A DNA stretch of 64,000 nt from Prochilodus magdalenae (lineage: Eukaryota; Chordata; Actinopteri; Characiformes; Prochilodontidae). The notes beneath the pieces were generated by a model. It was not told the DNA's origin. It did not search any database and saw only the letters and a program-made list of their open reading frames with translations. Shown here piece by piece: positions 47,044-59,017 of this stretch; position 1 is the first letter of the stretch; each line of letters opens with the position of its first letter. The stretch is from assembly GCA_024036415.1 (NCBI GenBank), contig JAMWET010001323.1, forward strand, positions 1-64,000, written 5' to 3'. Both the position numbers and the translations under genes were made by a program.

Positions 47044-48330
47044 TACAAATAAAAACACCACAGTGGCAGACTAATGAAACATCAATAGCTCATGGGGAGG
47101 TTTCTTGGGGCGATTTCACAGCTCCCTTATTAGAATTTGGACATGACATCATTTTCTTTAACCAAATTTCTTGAAGAAACTGGATTAATATAAATGGATT
47201 TTGTTTTTCTGGTGGGCCGCTATGGTTTGTGGTTATTATCAGGTGGGTCTTGGGTCAGTAAAGGTTAGGGCAGAAAAGCCACAGTGTATTAGTACTGTAC
47301 ACATTGCATGGAATTTGATCCACTTTGTGTAGGAATACTGTGGACCTGGATGTAGGGTTAACAATTAGTGGACAAAGCGTATGAGGAAACTGCCGTTTAG
47401 CAGTCAGCACACGTGTATTGGGTCTGTTTTGGCTGCAGCTGCTGTTGTTATGTGAGTTTTGACTGAATAGGTTCCTAGAAACGATTCCTTAAAGCTCATC
47501 ACAAGATTTGAAAGAAACACTGCAGCAACTCAGATTCGTCTCCATTAGACAAGAGCTGTGTGTTATTTACTGAGCGCCATTAACTTGATGCTGATGGATG
47601 AATTCGTGCCATGGATCACTGGCATTGTGTGATATAAACATTAGTCTTAAGACATATGATACGGTCAGACTCAGCCATTAGTCAAGCCATGCGCTCTTTG
47701 GAGCAAAGACTCTGGGTCAGTGTGAAGCACAAGCCATATTTAGACATACTTGTCATTCCAGAGCGGGGTAGGAGGTAGTTACATTCCTTCAGTTACGTGT
47801 ATTTTTTTGTTGGAGAGATAATATTTTGTCTTTGATGGCTGGATAATGAGTTTGTGTGTGCTGATGGGCTCAAAGGTTTAAGTGATGGAGATTTCTAGGT
47901 CATGGGAGAAATGAAGCAGATCAATATGTATTCATTTCTAAATTTCGGGATGATTTCTCTTAGTCGACTCAAGAGAAAACAGGAGCATAAGTTTAGGGGA
48001 TGAATGAGACACGTATGAGGTCTCCAACACTGATAGTTTGCTGAAAGACTGAGATTTAGAAGAAATCATAAAAGTCTTAGATTAGTTGTACAAATTAATT
48101 CTAGAAATTCTAGAAATATGAAAAAAAAAACGGACATGAAATCTACTTGAACATTAGTTCATGTGTTTGGTCATTAGAACCACAATTCATCATATATATC
48201 ATCAAATATAATTTATGAAACAGTATATATCAAAACACAATTACTTTTACTCATCTCTGTAACATCCTCTAATCGTTTGCCTGTATCATTGTGCACCAGT
48301 AGATGTGGATCTTAAATAAGCTCACCTTGT
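47044..48330. other. intergenic, nothing recognised
   Basis: No long open frame and no repeat from the window. Balanced composition between 47380 and 47900. Confidence 0.3.
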
Positions 48331-48334
48331 GTGT

Positions 48335-48778
48335 TTAAGGTGGTGGTAACTCCAGGCTGCAGCAGATGGCACTGCATGAGAATGATGCGGCTATAAATAC
48401 TTGCGGGGTGTGAGTGCCAGGATTCATAGATTGAGAAGAGGTGGTAGAGTGCAGTGAATAGAAATCGGGTCCAAAGCAGAAATTAATGACTGGCTAAAAG
48501 GAGTGACTGCATTTGGGCATGCCATAGTGTGAGGGAAGTAGCTGAATCTGCAGGTGTATGGAAGCGTACGGTCCTACGGGTCTACCAGCGGTGGCAGGAA
48601 TCCCAGTCTACAGAAAATTCCTCAGAACTGTGCCAGGGAAGTCATCCACCAAATCTGGCCCAACTGTGCAAGTCTTTGATGAAAGAGTGTAGTGCTGATG
48701 TGGCCTACATCCAGAAACTTGTCCATGCCCAATCAAATCACAGCTGTTATTGTGGAGAAATGACACACCATTAGGTAT
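48335..48778 (+). mobile_element. Tc1-derived MITE (family C)
   Basis: Shares blocks with 25660-26065 (TAACTCCAGGCTGCAGCAGA; GGATTCATAGATTGAGAAGA). The + strand encodes VREVAESAGVWKRTVLRVYQ followed by the C-terminal block ADVAYIQKLVHAQSN; the core is deleted. A frameshift lies just upstream of the HTH (GGGCATGCCATAG). Confidence 0.7.
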
Positions 48779-49094
48779 TTTAGTTATAGATGACTTATTT
48801 TTTGTCTGGTGAGCTTATTAACCAGTAATATCATGCTTCAACCCCACCCCCCCCATAACTCTCAGAAATGCTTTACAGTATGGAAGGTTATTGCATTATG
48901 ACTTTAATTGACGTTCGTTGTGTAAATGGAACGAAAATGTGATACGATCCTAATTTCAGTATTATGGAATGTCAGGATCGTGTCACATTCATTTACACCT
49001 GGTAGTCAGGTGCGTTTCTGATTAGTCGGACAGAAATCTGACTGCTGTTTGGAATGGAATATACAAATCGTCTCGTTACGCTGTGTAACGCACT
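48779..49094. other. intergenic, nothing recognised
   Basis: Short unique-looking interval; no feature seen. Confidence 0.3.
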
Positions 49095-49099
49095 CAGTA

Positions 49100-49486
49100 G
49101 TTGGGTGAAGGCTCCTGGGGAGGGAGATGCAACAGGGGGTTAGCTGCTTTCCCCGACCTCCACAAAGAAATCCAGGCGAGACACAGCCGTTCAGAGTACT
49201 GGACCATTTATTGGGCAGGGGAGCACCCAGACCTCGTGCTTACAATCCCAGACAACACTGCAGCAAAACATACAGATTACAAAAACCCCTGTAACCATTC
49301 CGTAGTCCCTCTCTCGCTCACGACATACAGCACGCATGCGCTCAATGCCAGCACTTAAAGTGACCGTTACGACTGCAACCTGATTGTTTACAGCTTCTGC
49401 CTTGTCCTGTGCAACACAGCCATGTTCTTTGGCAGCCGTTTTCCTAGAGCGGTTCCTGTAAGCTGTCAGTATTGTGTGTTGCACAG
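49100..49486 (-). mobile_element. possible solo LTR
   Basis: CAGTA occurs directly on both sides (49095-49099 and 49487-49491). The minus strand starts CTGTGCAACACACAATACTG and carries AATAAATGG (complement at 49207-49215) toward its 3' end, ending CACCCAAC. The size suits an LTR, but the ends are not the canonical TG/CA, so the call is tentative. Confidence 0.4.
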
Positions 49487-49491
49487 CAGTA

Positions 49492-50865
49492 CCTATCCAT
49501 TATGCTGTTAAGCATTTAGTATTGTTCTGTGCATCCTCCAGGTCCATCTTCGCACACCTGGATCACGTGCCCAGTGATGTTCTACATGGGGAGGAGTTTC
49601 AGTTCTACTTAGTGTGTAGAAACTGTCTTAGGTGTAGAAACTGTCTGGTTAAAAGAGCAAGATGATGCATCTTGAAGGATTCTCCACCTCCAGAATGCAT
49701 GCTGGGTATTGTAGTGAGGGAACACTGATGAACAAAAGCACATAAAGAAGTGAGTTATCAAACCGATGAGGCTGAGGAATCTGATACTGTGTTACAGGCT
49801 ATTACATAATATAAATTAAGTTGTAAGTCTCACACCAATTTGAAGTAGGCCCAACTACGACTAGAAGGATCCAGTGAGACCAAAAGGAGTGTTGTTTCCA
49901 CGTCTGGGACTTCAGGTGGTATAAATAGTTGAGGCGAGAAGCAGGAGTTCAGAAGTTTCTTGTAAGATAGCCCTTGTAGAATTGACTTTACCCTCACAGG
50001 ACAGGAACTCTGGGTATTTTCACCTTGGAGTCCTAACCGAGGCCTCCGACTGTCTGTTTTTGGGGAATATAATGAGCTTTACCCAGCTTGGCCAACTCAT
50101 AATTCATGCACCTGGGGCTAGAGATTCCCTGGCTAACACTTTTAGTGCCCCTTTTTCTTTCCACTGGAGGAAATGCAGCTTTAATAGTACGAGAGACACC
50201 AGTGGGCCTGCTTGTCTGGAGCCTTTCCAACACGTGTTCACTTGACTTCGTAATGGCACCCTGCAGAAATGAGCCGTAGGAGCGAGCGTGAGGTAAAAAA
50301 AAAAACAAAAAAAACAAAGATAACAGGCTGCTACACCCCGTCCTGAACTTTATCCTACAGCGGATGTGTAATATCCACTTAGTTCCACAAAATGTGACCG
50401 AGCCGGAGGGATCTGCGCTGCACATGTTCATTTAGTAAAGCGAAAGGTTAACGCTTGGCGACTTCACTAGGGTTTGTTCAGGGAGGGAAAACGCGGTAAA
50501 TGTCAGATGTAGCCAAGTCTGTACTTCTTCACGCCAGCTACTAATAAATTGTACCTTGCGCGCTAGAAATGCTGATAAAATGGCATTTTGGACGTAGTCA
50601 CATTACAAATAATGGCTAGGGTTCTATTAAATATGTGGTGTGCTTTTTAAACACAGACAGCCTGGAATGGCATGTCAGCAGTATCTTATTCCAGATTGCT
50701 TTAATAGTTTCCATGCTAAGGTCATAAAAAAACAATAAGGCTGTTAAAAACCAGAATTCACTCACAATATACTTTCATAATGGACATTAATAGTTCATAC
50801 TTGTTTGTTAACATGTATGTCAAAGGGAGCAGCATTCTAATGCAGGCACTCACATGTTTTGTCAT
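49492..50865. other. intergenic; one unassigned open stretch at 49541-49665
   Basis: After TCCTCCAG an open frame reads SIFAHLDHVPSDVLHGEEFQ on the + strand, but no partner exon or family is recognised. The remainder has no supported feature. Confidence 0.25.
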
Positions 50866-50870
50866 TTACA

Positions 50871-51086
50871 TTTATGGCATTTAGCTGACGCTCTTATCCA
50901 GAGCGACTTACTAGATTAATCATATTACAGGCAGGCCAGTGCAGCGTTAGGAGTCTTGCCCAGGAGCTCTTATTGGTGTAGCACAGCATAGTCACCCAGA
51001 CCGGAACCGGGATTCGAACAGTCTCCCACATGTGGTGGTGGCTCCCTAACAGGTAGTGGTGTTATCTGCTGAGCTACACCAACCGA
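50871..51086 (-). repeat. tRNA-derived SINE, minus orientation
   Basis: Tail block GACGCTCTTATCCAGAGCGA, central GGAGTCTTGCCC, B box complement (GGGATTCGAACAG) and head complement CTGCTGAGCTACACCAACCG. Nearly full length. Confidence 0.9.
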
Positions 51087-51106
51087 AAACAGATCCACCA
51101 TTACAA

Positions 51107-51300
51107 CATTTAGCTGACGCTCTTATCCAGAGCGACTTACAAGTTTAATCATATTACAGGTAGGCCAATGTAGTGTTAGGAGTCTTGCCCACAGACTCTT
51201 ATTGGTGTAGCACAGCAGAGTCACTCAGCCTGGGATTCGAACCCCAGTCTTCCACGTGTGGTGGTAGCTACTTGGCGGGTAGTGGTGTTATCCACTGAGT
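51107..51300 (-). repeat. tRNA-derived SINE, minus orientation, tandem with the previous copy
   Basis: Same layout, with B box complement GGGATTCGAACCCC intact. It starts 20 bp after the end of the preceding copy. The head ends at CCACTGAG, so the first bases of the tRNA part are missing. Confidence 0.88.
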
Positions 51301-51544
51301 GGGGGCTATATCAGGGTTCTGATCCCCCTATTTTGCATCCCTGTTCCATTAAAGGCATCCAACCTAATATATCAGAGATTGTAGTTATTATTAATAACAA
51401 CCTTAATTTAAAAGTTTTCCGACAAAGAGTCAAAGTTGCCTGTTTGATTAAGCCATCCACAATGATAGCCTGGCCCAAACAAGCCAGCGCCTGGCTTTAA
51501 ATATAAAAGCTTTTAAAAAGAATTTCAGAGCCTTTGGTGGAGAC
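51301..51544. other. interval with no assigned feature
   Basis: The frame 51258-51500 is partly in the SINE and has no domain. A LINE relic is possible (IVVIINNNLNLKVFRQRVKV) but not demonstrable. Confidence 0.2.
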
Positions 51545-51900
51545 GGCCAATTAATCCATGTGTGGAGGCACTGTGGTCAGCACCAAGATGAATGGTTTGT
51601 TGTCACATGTGCAGAAAGCCATGTGTCACTCCACTTCCCCGGACTGTGTTAGCATTTTCAGGCTGCATGGGATGGATTAACACAGGCCACCATTAGGAAC
51701 AACTCCATGCCTAAACATATTGCATGTTACACTAGCAAGCATATGTGTTACTCCTGTATATGTAGCTCAATAAATATTGCCATTTTTTGTCATTTATGCA
51801 TAAATTAATTTATCATCATTTATTGTTCCTGGTAGCCTTTATCTTAACCCCATCTTAATCTTCCCTCTGAATAGGAATGCAATCTGACAGCGGCATCCAA
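51545..51900 (-). mobile_element. nonautonomous DNA transposon (TIR family A), end-truncated
   Basis: TGTGGAGGCACTGTGGTCAG (near 51561), TGTAGCTCAATAAATATTGC and TATTGTTCCTGGTAGCCTTT match the other family A copies in reverse. The terminal inverted repeat on the right is not clear. Confidence 0.6.
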
Positions 51901-52114
51901 AATTCAGTCCAACATAACCTTTATCATAAATGAACTCTAGTGGGAACCGACCCCATACAGCAGTGTCAAAATACCAGTAACTGTGGTTGCGTGTTGCATA
52001 TTTTATATTTCATTGCTAGATATATGCAGACAGAAGAAAGTAAACTATGCCCTACTAGGATTAGTTAGAGGTTCCTAGGGGCTTTTAGGGGTGTACTAAG
52101 CAAGTTCTTCCTGT

Positions 52115-52290
52115 CTATGTACTGTGGTGCAGAGCTATCTACTGAAGTTAGCATGCTAACCAGATACAGGTACTGTCTCGTAATACCACTTTATACCTCA
52201 AGAGGTGATAGTGAGTCACTGTAGCATCAAGTCAAATTAGTCTAACGTAAGAAAAGTAGCACTGCTGCCCCGACTGTGTATTGTAGCATC
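52115..52290 (-). repeat. dispersed repeat B, isolated reversed fragment
   Basis: GTTAGCATGCTAACCAGATA, GTAATACCACTTTATACCTC, GAGGTGATAGTGAGTCACTG and GTAGCACTGCTGCCC are the complement of the tails at 11040-11200. It shows that the repeat bounding the tandem duplication also exists outside it. Confidence 0.75.
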
Positions 52291-54060
52291 CCGTCTATCA
52301 TGTTAAGGGTCCTGCTCCCGGGCAGATCACTTGTTTCGTATGATGGGGGTGGACACCCCAGCTTTCTGGTGACATGTTGCCCCCTTAGTGTTTGGAGTAT
52401 ACGTTTTGACAGGCAGGGTCATCTTACAAACTGCTGCTGATGTAGGACTGGAGGATTCCATCCTGGGAAACTAGTGTATTCTGCGTAATGCAGAATCGCA
52501 TAAACATGTAGAATAAAACAGCCTATGAATCATTATAATACCTTATAAGTAATACCTGAAATCATAGAGTGGGCTCATCATTTTCTCAGCAAAGCCTTGA
52601 CAACCTCATCTCTGCTCCTGTCTGGACCCTAAACTATGTGATCAATCAATGTAAAGCTGGGGACTATAATGCAGTAGACGTTTCAGACTTGATCATTTCA
52701 CTCTCAGCTTGGATTTGATTGACTTATACAGCTTTCAGGCTTTGCTTACTTCTGCGCACGTATTTTCAGACTCCTAATGTAATTGCTTATCGATAAGACG
52801 CGATAGGCGACAAACAAGAAGGACGTAAACAAATAAGACGCTTCGCCCAGACAGGGGCACATCATTTTCCCAGGCGTTTCTCCGTGCCACATTTACTCAG
52901 GTTAATCACTTTGACACTGCTTTCAGGTTGCAGGTAATACAAACCGGTTTAATCAAAGCAGCTGACAGGACCACAATCAACGGCTAATTGTTAATTAATA
53001 AAGCAAACTGTTTACAAAAACAGAGAGTAATTCAATTATATGCTGATTGGCAAATTGAGCCATTTAGAGAAAGGAAAAGCTTGAATCATAGCCAGTCGGC
53101 TGTGAATATGAAAAACGAGACGAGAACCTGCAGAAATCTCATTCATTGTTGACTCCAGGAGCCATATTTTGCTCAACAGTGATCCAAAACTGGTTTCGTT
53201 GTCTAATGAGGTTCCAGCCAGCTGAACATGTTGAAAGGAGGAGGACCAAATGGCTCTAAAAGTCCCCCACATGGAATGTGTGCAGATATTATGTTATTAT
53301 GTTTGATGCCATTGCTTTATGAAAGGTTTGAGATGATGTTGTAAGACTCTACAGTAACGGTACATCTATTTATCTATCTATGACCTATCTGTGACCTATC
53401 GGTGACCTACTATCTATGTAGTTATAAACATTAGCCAATACTAAAGTACTGCAGCCATTAATCATCAACTAAAGATAGAACCAACATCATTTTAGATTTT
53501 AATAAGTGCTTAAGTAATGTCTCAATTAATCATTTCATATCAAGCCATAAAATCATAGTTCTGATCACTGTATGACTCTATAATCAGGACAGTAAGAAAC
53601 ACTAATGAACAATTAACTGAATTAACTGATCATTTAAAATGAAGTCTAAGTTCATAATTAAAACACTTAAGGAATGCGTAAGAGCACAGAGTTTATCCAC
53701 TGCATATGAAATTCATATTGTCACTGTCCAGTGAAAAGCATGTATCTCCATTGTTGACGATTTTTACTTTTATGGATCATTTGATCACATGAGCTGCTGT
53801 TTACATTGTGTGAAAATGTTATGATGGATGGACCCACAGAAATGTGTGTGTAAGGTTTTTGGCCTCTCCTGTAAAGTTGCCATTTTGGAGATGCTTGTTT
53901 TTCTTTATACAGTGACGATATTTAAAGTATATATTGGTTATGTAACTGTTGTGCCCTACAGTACATGTAAGAGACACGTGCAGGCAACTGTACAATAAGA
54001 GTCACAAAAAGCCTTAATTAAATATATTGCTCAAGTAATAGATTTAAAGAGTAATAAAAA
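52291..54060. other. intergenic; candidate conserved noncoding stretch 52730-53280
   Basis: 52730-53280 lacks matches to the window's repeats and is rich in homeodomain-type and paired AT motifs (TTGTTAATTAATAAAG, GTAATTCAATTATATG, ATCGATAAG). The minus frame 53036-53272 is open without domain. The rest is AT-rich with no feature. Confidence 0.25.
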
Positions 54061-54127
54061 TTATATTATATTATATTATATTATATTATATTATATTATA
54101 TTATATTATATTATATTATATTATATT
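54061..54127. repeat. (TTATA)n pentanucleotide microsatellite
   Basis: About 13 perfect copies of TTATA, followed by a short AATAAG run near 54175-54200. Confidence 0.95.
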
Positions 54128-54339
54128 GGGAAATTGGACCATTATCAGTTGGAACAGTACAACATGCATAAGAATAATATTAATAAGAATAAGAATAAGA
54201 ATACTACGGGATCAGATTAGACAATGAACTTATATAGTACATACATTATTTCATGATTAAATGAGACACAAGTATTCCAAACTACTTAATAAACTTTAAA
54301 ACAATGTTAGTTCCTATATCCTCTTTATAGTTACAGACT

Positions 54340-54690
54340 ACAGTTCATCTGTTTCGCTGCATACTTTATTATCCCTCCCCCACACAGGACCCCCACAGAG
54401 CAGGTCTTATGTGGGTGACGGATCATTCTCAGCACTGTAGTGACACTGACGTGGTGGGGATGTGTTAGTTGTGCTGGTGTGAGTGGATCAGACACAGCAG
54501 TGCTGCTGGACACCTCAGTGTCACTGCTGGACTGGGAATAGTCCTATAACTACAACTACCCTGCCTACAGCGTCCTGTGGCTAGTGTCCTATGGCCAGTT
54601 CCTGTGGCCAGTTCCTGTGGCCAGCGCCCTGTGGCCAGCGTCCTGTGGCCAGCGTCCTGTGGCCAGCGTCCTGTGACCTGACTCTGAATT
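54340..54690 (+). repeat. dispersed inverted-repeat element with a 14-bp minisatellite
   Basis: AGCACTGTAGTGACACTGAC, GTGAGTGGATCAGACACAGC and CCTCAGTGTCACTGCTGGAC match the left part of 34103-34735. The internal GCGTCCTGTGGCCA segment is expanded into about 7 copies (54575-54675). The preceding 54340-54420 resembles the family's other end in reverse. Confidence 0.75.
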
Positions 54691-55385
54691 GTTTGCATTC
54701 ATCTCAGTGCCTGAATGATCCAGAAATACTTCATTCAGAAAATGCAGAAAAATCCCACAACCTTTAACTGGGACTAAACCAGCTGGCTTGAGGGCGAGAG
54801 AAGAACTTGTATTGTGTTTCTCTGGCATCGGTGGCTTTACACGTTAAACAAACCATCCACTCTTTTGCCAGAAGCTTCTCTGGCTCCCACTCCAGCCCAT
54901 TATTACCTCTTTGCTAAGCATATGCTCTTATTGAGTGCAGCCAGCCTTGCCAGCATCTCACCTTATTGTGAAGATAATTCACAATAAGCATCCTGACCAC
55001 AAAAACTTAGGAGCTGTGCCTGAGCCTGGGAGTCAGACCAATACCCGTCATAATAAACCCGTCGTGCTTTGAAGTTCTCCAACTGCCCTTGACCAGAGAA
55101 AATCGGCAGCGTCCAGGGTGTTCCCACCAACACCTGAGAGCTTTATAATCCTGTACTGGAGCCAGCTAGAGTGAATAAAGGCACCGTTTATGGACCGTGG
55201 CAGGCTTGGCCCCCTGTCACGAAACACTGTGGATGAAGAGTGGTGTTGTAGCTGAAGGTGGCTGTGGCATTAGCATTTCGTGTTCAGTTTTATTAATGAT
55301 ACGCTGTTTGTTCTAAACATCTTTGAATAATAAAGTATACCAAATTACATTATGCATGTTTTACCCTGCTGTATGAAACACTGCC
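54691..55385. other. intergenic, nothing recognised
   Basis: Unique-looking DNA with no supported exon or repeat. Confidence 0.3.
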
Positions 55386-55389
55386 CACT

Positions 55390-55735
55390 CACCGTCTATT
55401 ACAGAAGACAGTCCTACCCTGCTGGTCCACCTTGTGGATGTAAAGTCAGAGACAGATAGCTCATCTGTTGTTCCACAGTTTGTATACTCATCTTCTGGTC
55501 CTTCATCAGAGGTGTATTTTTGGATGTTATTGGTTTGTGGTTAAGATTTCCAGCAGCACTGCTGTGTCTGATCCACTCACACCACCACCACCACCTTAGT
55601 GTCTGTGCTGCCAATGATCCACCAGCCACATAATACCTGCTCTGTGGTGGTCCTGAAAGGGTTAAGGGACATAATAAAGTATGCAAAGACACAGATTGAA
55701 TTGTAGAACTACAAAGTCCATCTATACAGACCTGA
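55390..55735 (-). repeat. dispersed inverted-repeat element
   Basis: GCTGGTCCACCTTGTGGATG, GATAGCTCATCTGTTG, GCTGTGTCTGATCCACTCAC, CTGTGGTGGTCCTGAAAGGG and TGTAGAACTACAAAGTCC follow the family order, with an internal deletion near 55510-55545. Confidence 0.7.
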
Positions 55736-55767
55736 TAAGTGGGAACAATGACCTGAAAAGTGTTATT

Positions 55768-55980
55768 TACATTTATGGCATTTAGCTGACACTCTCATCC
55801 AGAGCAACTTACAAGGGTAATCATGTTACAGGTAGGTCAATGTGGCGTTAGGAGTCTTGCCCAAGGACTCTTATTGGTGTAGCACAGCATAGTCACCTAG
55901 ACCGGGAATCGAACCCTAGTCTCCCACATGTGGTGGTTCCCTGGAGGGTAGTGGTGTTATCCGCTGAGCTACACCAACCT
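55768..55980 (-). repeat. tRNA-derived SINE, minus orientation
   Basis: Full layout with GACACTCTCATCCAGAGCAA tail, CCAAGGACTCTTATTGGTGT, B box complement GGGAATCGAACCCTA and head complement CGCTGAGCTACACCAACC. Confidence 0.9.
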
Positions 55981-57869
55981 GTTATGGCTAATAAGTGTGT
56001 GTACCCATAATTAGGCTATAACTTTATGGTTATGGTTACTGCAAGATTCTGATTGCTGACTCTTGAGCCCCACTAGCTTTCCATTTCTATTCCAGTTTTA
56101 GCTGGATTTCTGACCCACAGTATTGAAACGCTCAACTCTGTAGCTACATTAAGACTACATACCTAGAACTACAGTTAAACTAGTCACATGGTGCAGTGTT
56201 CTGTAGCTTAGCATTATTCCTCATTATGCCTCATAAGAAATCATGTTTTTATATAATTTTCGTGTTTTTGTTCATCTGTGTTCTCTCACTACAGTCCACA
56301 ACATGCATTATGCAAATAAATAACACAAATATAGGGAATTCTGATTGCTAGCTTAGCCTTCAAGCTATCAGCTACTAAATAAAACAAAGCTAATATAATC
56401 TTTTACCTGTCAATCAAAGTCTCAATAACTAATTGGATGTGGGGCCAAATTGTGCCTGCCAAAGTACAGTAATGTCCTATTCCCGACATCAACTCAAACC
56501 AATCTAGCTACACTGCCACCAGAAGGAAAGTCATTTCAAAACAGCCCACCCCCAAAAAATCCACCCCAAAGTAGTTGTAGTAGTAGTAGTTCCAGTAGCT
56601 CCATCTTTAAACCAGCAAATGTCACTATAGAGCACTGCTACTGAAAGCAAGTAACCTTGTTCACAGTGGTTTTTGGGGGGCACTGCTAGCATGTCCACTT
56701 TCATAACTCCTAAAAAAGAAAACATCCCACCCTCAAAAGGAGGACATCATAAAGGGGGTGGTGAGGGGGACAGGATAAAAATCATAACCTAACCTATATA
56801 AGTCATAAATGATTACTGTACTTACTTAATTGGGTGGAATGAATGACATTTGTGAGCCAAAGGGAAGCTTACTAATTGACTGGCATTTAGAGGGCTGACC
56901 TGCTGTAGCAGTAGGTGAGCAATGTCACATGACCTTGCTGAACCAAAGAAATGCAAGGCAAGGACTAATAGGTGTACGTCCAGTTATTGCACCAGACGGA
57001 GGACTAGGAGTTGAAAAAACAGACGTGTGGCCACCCTAGGCACTGCCCCTTGTAGAAAAGTGAAAAGATGGAAAACCAAGGTGTCTGGTTTCATGTTAAA
57101 CAAATCCATACATGGCTAGATATGAGACTAGACATGATGGCACTGCTTACCTTCCTGGATATAAAGCAACTGTAGAAACCCATGTTGCAGTAGACTATGA
57201 TGAAGAGCCTTGTGTATCTTGGATTTGCGTGTGCCTCTGAGAAATCATTGAGGGGTGACTTCAGGGACCGAGCACAAGCTTCCAAAGGCCTTCCATAAAT
57301 CATCCAAACTCAAAAAGTTCAGAGGAATATTCCCCCTCTTTCAAGTCCTCTTTCTTTCTTTGTGCCTAAAGAAAGTGGCAGTGGCTTGATGGTAAAGGCA
57401 GGGATGCTGGTTCGGATACGTGTCCAAGGGTGCTAAGGGATATGGATATTAGCACGTTCAGAACTCTAGGGTGTTCCTTTAGAGTTCACAGCCACGGGAT
57501 TAAGAGCATGATTTTCAGAGCTGCATTTCAAGCCTAGATATCTAGGCCACTGTACTGTCTGGATAGATCACACTGCTGCAGTGTGTTCATATACCAGCTA
57601 TTCGTTTTCTGCAAATAAGTCACATGCCGGGATTTCTTAATGTGGGCTTTTGCAATTTAGATAAAGCACAGACAAGGAGACAAGGTCAAAGGGCACCCGG
57701 ATTGTAGCTAGACAATATTTTTAAACAATGCTATTGGGATAATGATATTCACTCTACATATCACTGTATTATGGGCCACTGTATTCTGTATATTAAATAT
57801 AGAATCAGGCACATTCAGGTAAATTCAAAATGAAGTGCAAATGCAAATAAAGTTTTAGCAAAGGAAAAG
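55981..57869. other. intergenic, nothing recognised
   Basis: Contains a short GTAGTAGTAGTAG run near 56575-56590. Several short frames have no domain. No repeat family match. Confidence 0.3.
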
Positions 57870-58062
57870 GTGGTTGGTGTAGCTCAGTGGATAACACCGC
57901 TACCACACGTGGGAGACTGGGGTTCGAATCCCGGTCTGGGTGACTATGCTGTGCTACACCAATAAGAGTCCTTGGACAAGACTCCTAACACTACATTGGC
58001 CTGTAATATGATTAACCTTGTAAGTCGCTCTGGATAAGAGTGTCAATGTAATGTACCTAACT
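57870..58062 (+). repeat. tRNA-derived SINE, best-preserved head
   Basis: A box in TGGTGTAGCTCAGTGGATAA and perfect B box GGTTCGAATCC at 57921-57931, so the internal Pol III promoter is intact. Then CCAATAAGAGTCCTTGGACA, and the tail GTCGCTCTGGATAAGAGTGT. The central spacer lacks four bases present in other copies (GGCCTGTAATATG). Confidence 0.92.
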
Positions 58063-58324
58063 CAAGGTAGAGGGAATGCAATCAAAATATTAGAATATCA
58101 ATAATAACTAAAAGGTTGCCAAGTAACATTTGGGTTTGAAAAGGAGTGGACTTGTTCAGTTTCCCTATAGAAATGGTAGCTTTACTTCACCAGTATCATA
58201 AAACATCAATATCAAGTGCTTTATAGGACACTTATGGCTCCAACAGCAGGACTGGTTGATGATAAAACAAAGTGAACCATAAATGTCTTTAAGAAAAAAT
58301 TAAGATGATTGATTTTTGTTATAA

Positions 58325-58412
58325 TGCTCTCCTGTGATGGACTGGTGGCCTGTCCAGGACTTTTTCTGTCTTCCACCCCATGAGTGCTGGGACAGGCTCC
58401 AGCAAACACTGC
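58325..58412 (+). repeat. dispersed SINE/LINE-tail fragment
   Basis: CTCCTGTGATGGACTGGTGG, CCTGTCCAGGACTTTTTCTG and GGGACAGGCTCCAGCAA is the same common fish tail block as at 11900-12035. Confidence 0.55.
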
Positions 58413-58640
58413 ATCCCAGAAAAACAAGTGACCTAATTAGTTATCACATTATAACCTCAACATCTCTCTCTTTTTTTTTTTTTTTTTACTTATTAACGAA
58501 TATTACAAAACTCTCAAATGAAAAGCATATGCCTACTGACCTCTTCACCACCAGCTTTGAAAGTAGTTAGCACTACAGTCAGTATCCTTGTGCAATTCGC
58601 ATACCTGTCATGCAATGTGCAGAGCACACCATGTTTACCT
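58413..58640. other. short interval with a poly(T) tract
   Basis: T-run at about 58470-58488; otherwise nothing seen. Confidence 0.4.
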
Positions 58641-59017
58641 GCAGCCAGTTTGGGTATGAATCCATCCTTGCAGATCTCGTACACCTATACATGCTGATTG
58701 TCTTCCCTGGGGTGGATGGGACCTTCTGGCAAAGAAAATGAGACATGTCACACAGCTAGAATTGTCCAGCATCGGTAGGAGAAGCATGAGTACTTCCTTG
58801 ACCCCCTGATTCCACAGACTTGAACCCAATTAAGCATCTGTGGGACCACCTTGGTCATCATGTTCACTCTATGGATCCTCCCTCGTGCACCCTCCAGTAG
58901 CTATGGGATGCACTGCAGTCAGCATGGCTCCAAATACCTGGGATGACCTACCAGGACCTTACTGAGTCACTCGCAGCCTGTCTAGGTGCTGCCCATGGTG
59001 GTTACTCTGGATATTAG
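58641..59017 (+). pseudogene. Tc1-like transposase C-terminal relic
   Basis: The + strand reads DSTDLNPIKHLWDHLGHHVH from 58811, then WDALQSAWLQIPGMTYQDLT and GGYSGY with a stop at 59015-59017: the DLNPIEHLWD-type motif and end of a Tc1 transposase. The position of the catalytic Glu is AAG (Lys) at 58832-58834. An in-frame stop follows LQ (about 58900). Upstream, 58641-58807 is a frame-shifted remainder of the core. No inverted repeats are seen. Confidence 0.75.

Noticed and set aside
49541..49665. Possible exon SIFAHLDHVPSDVLHGEEFQ
   Set aside because: It has an acceptor-like TCCTCCAG, but no recognisable family, no matching donor and no partner exon.
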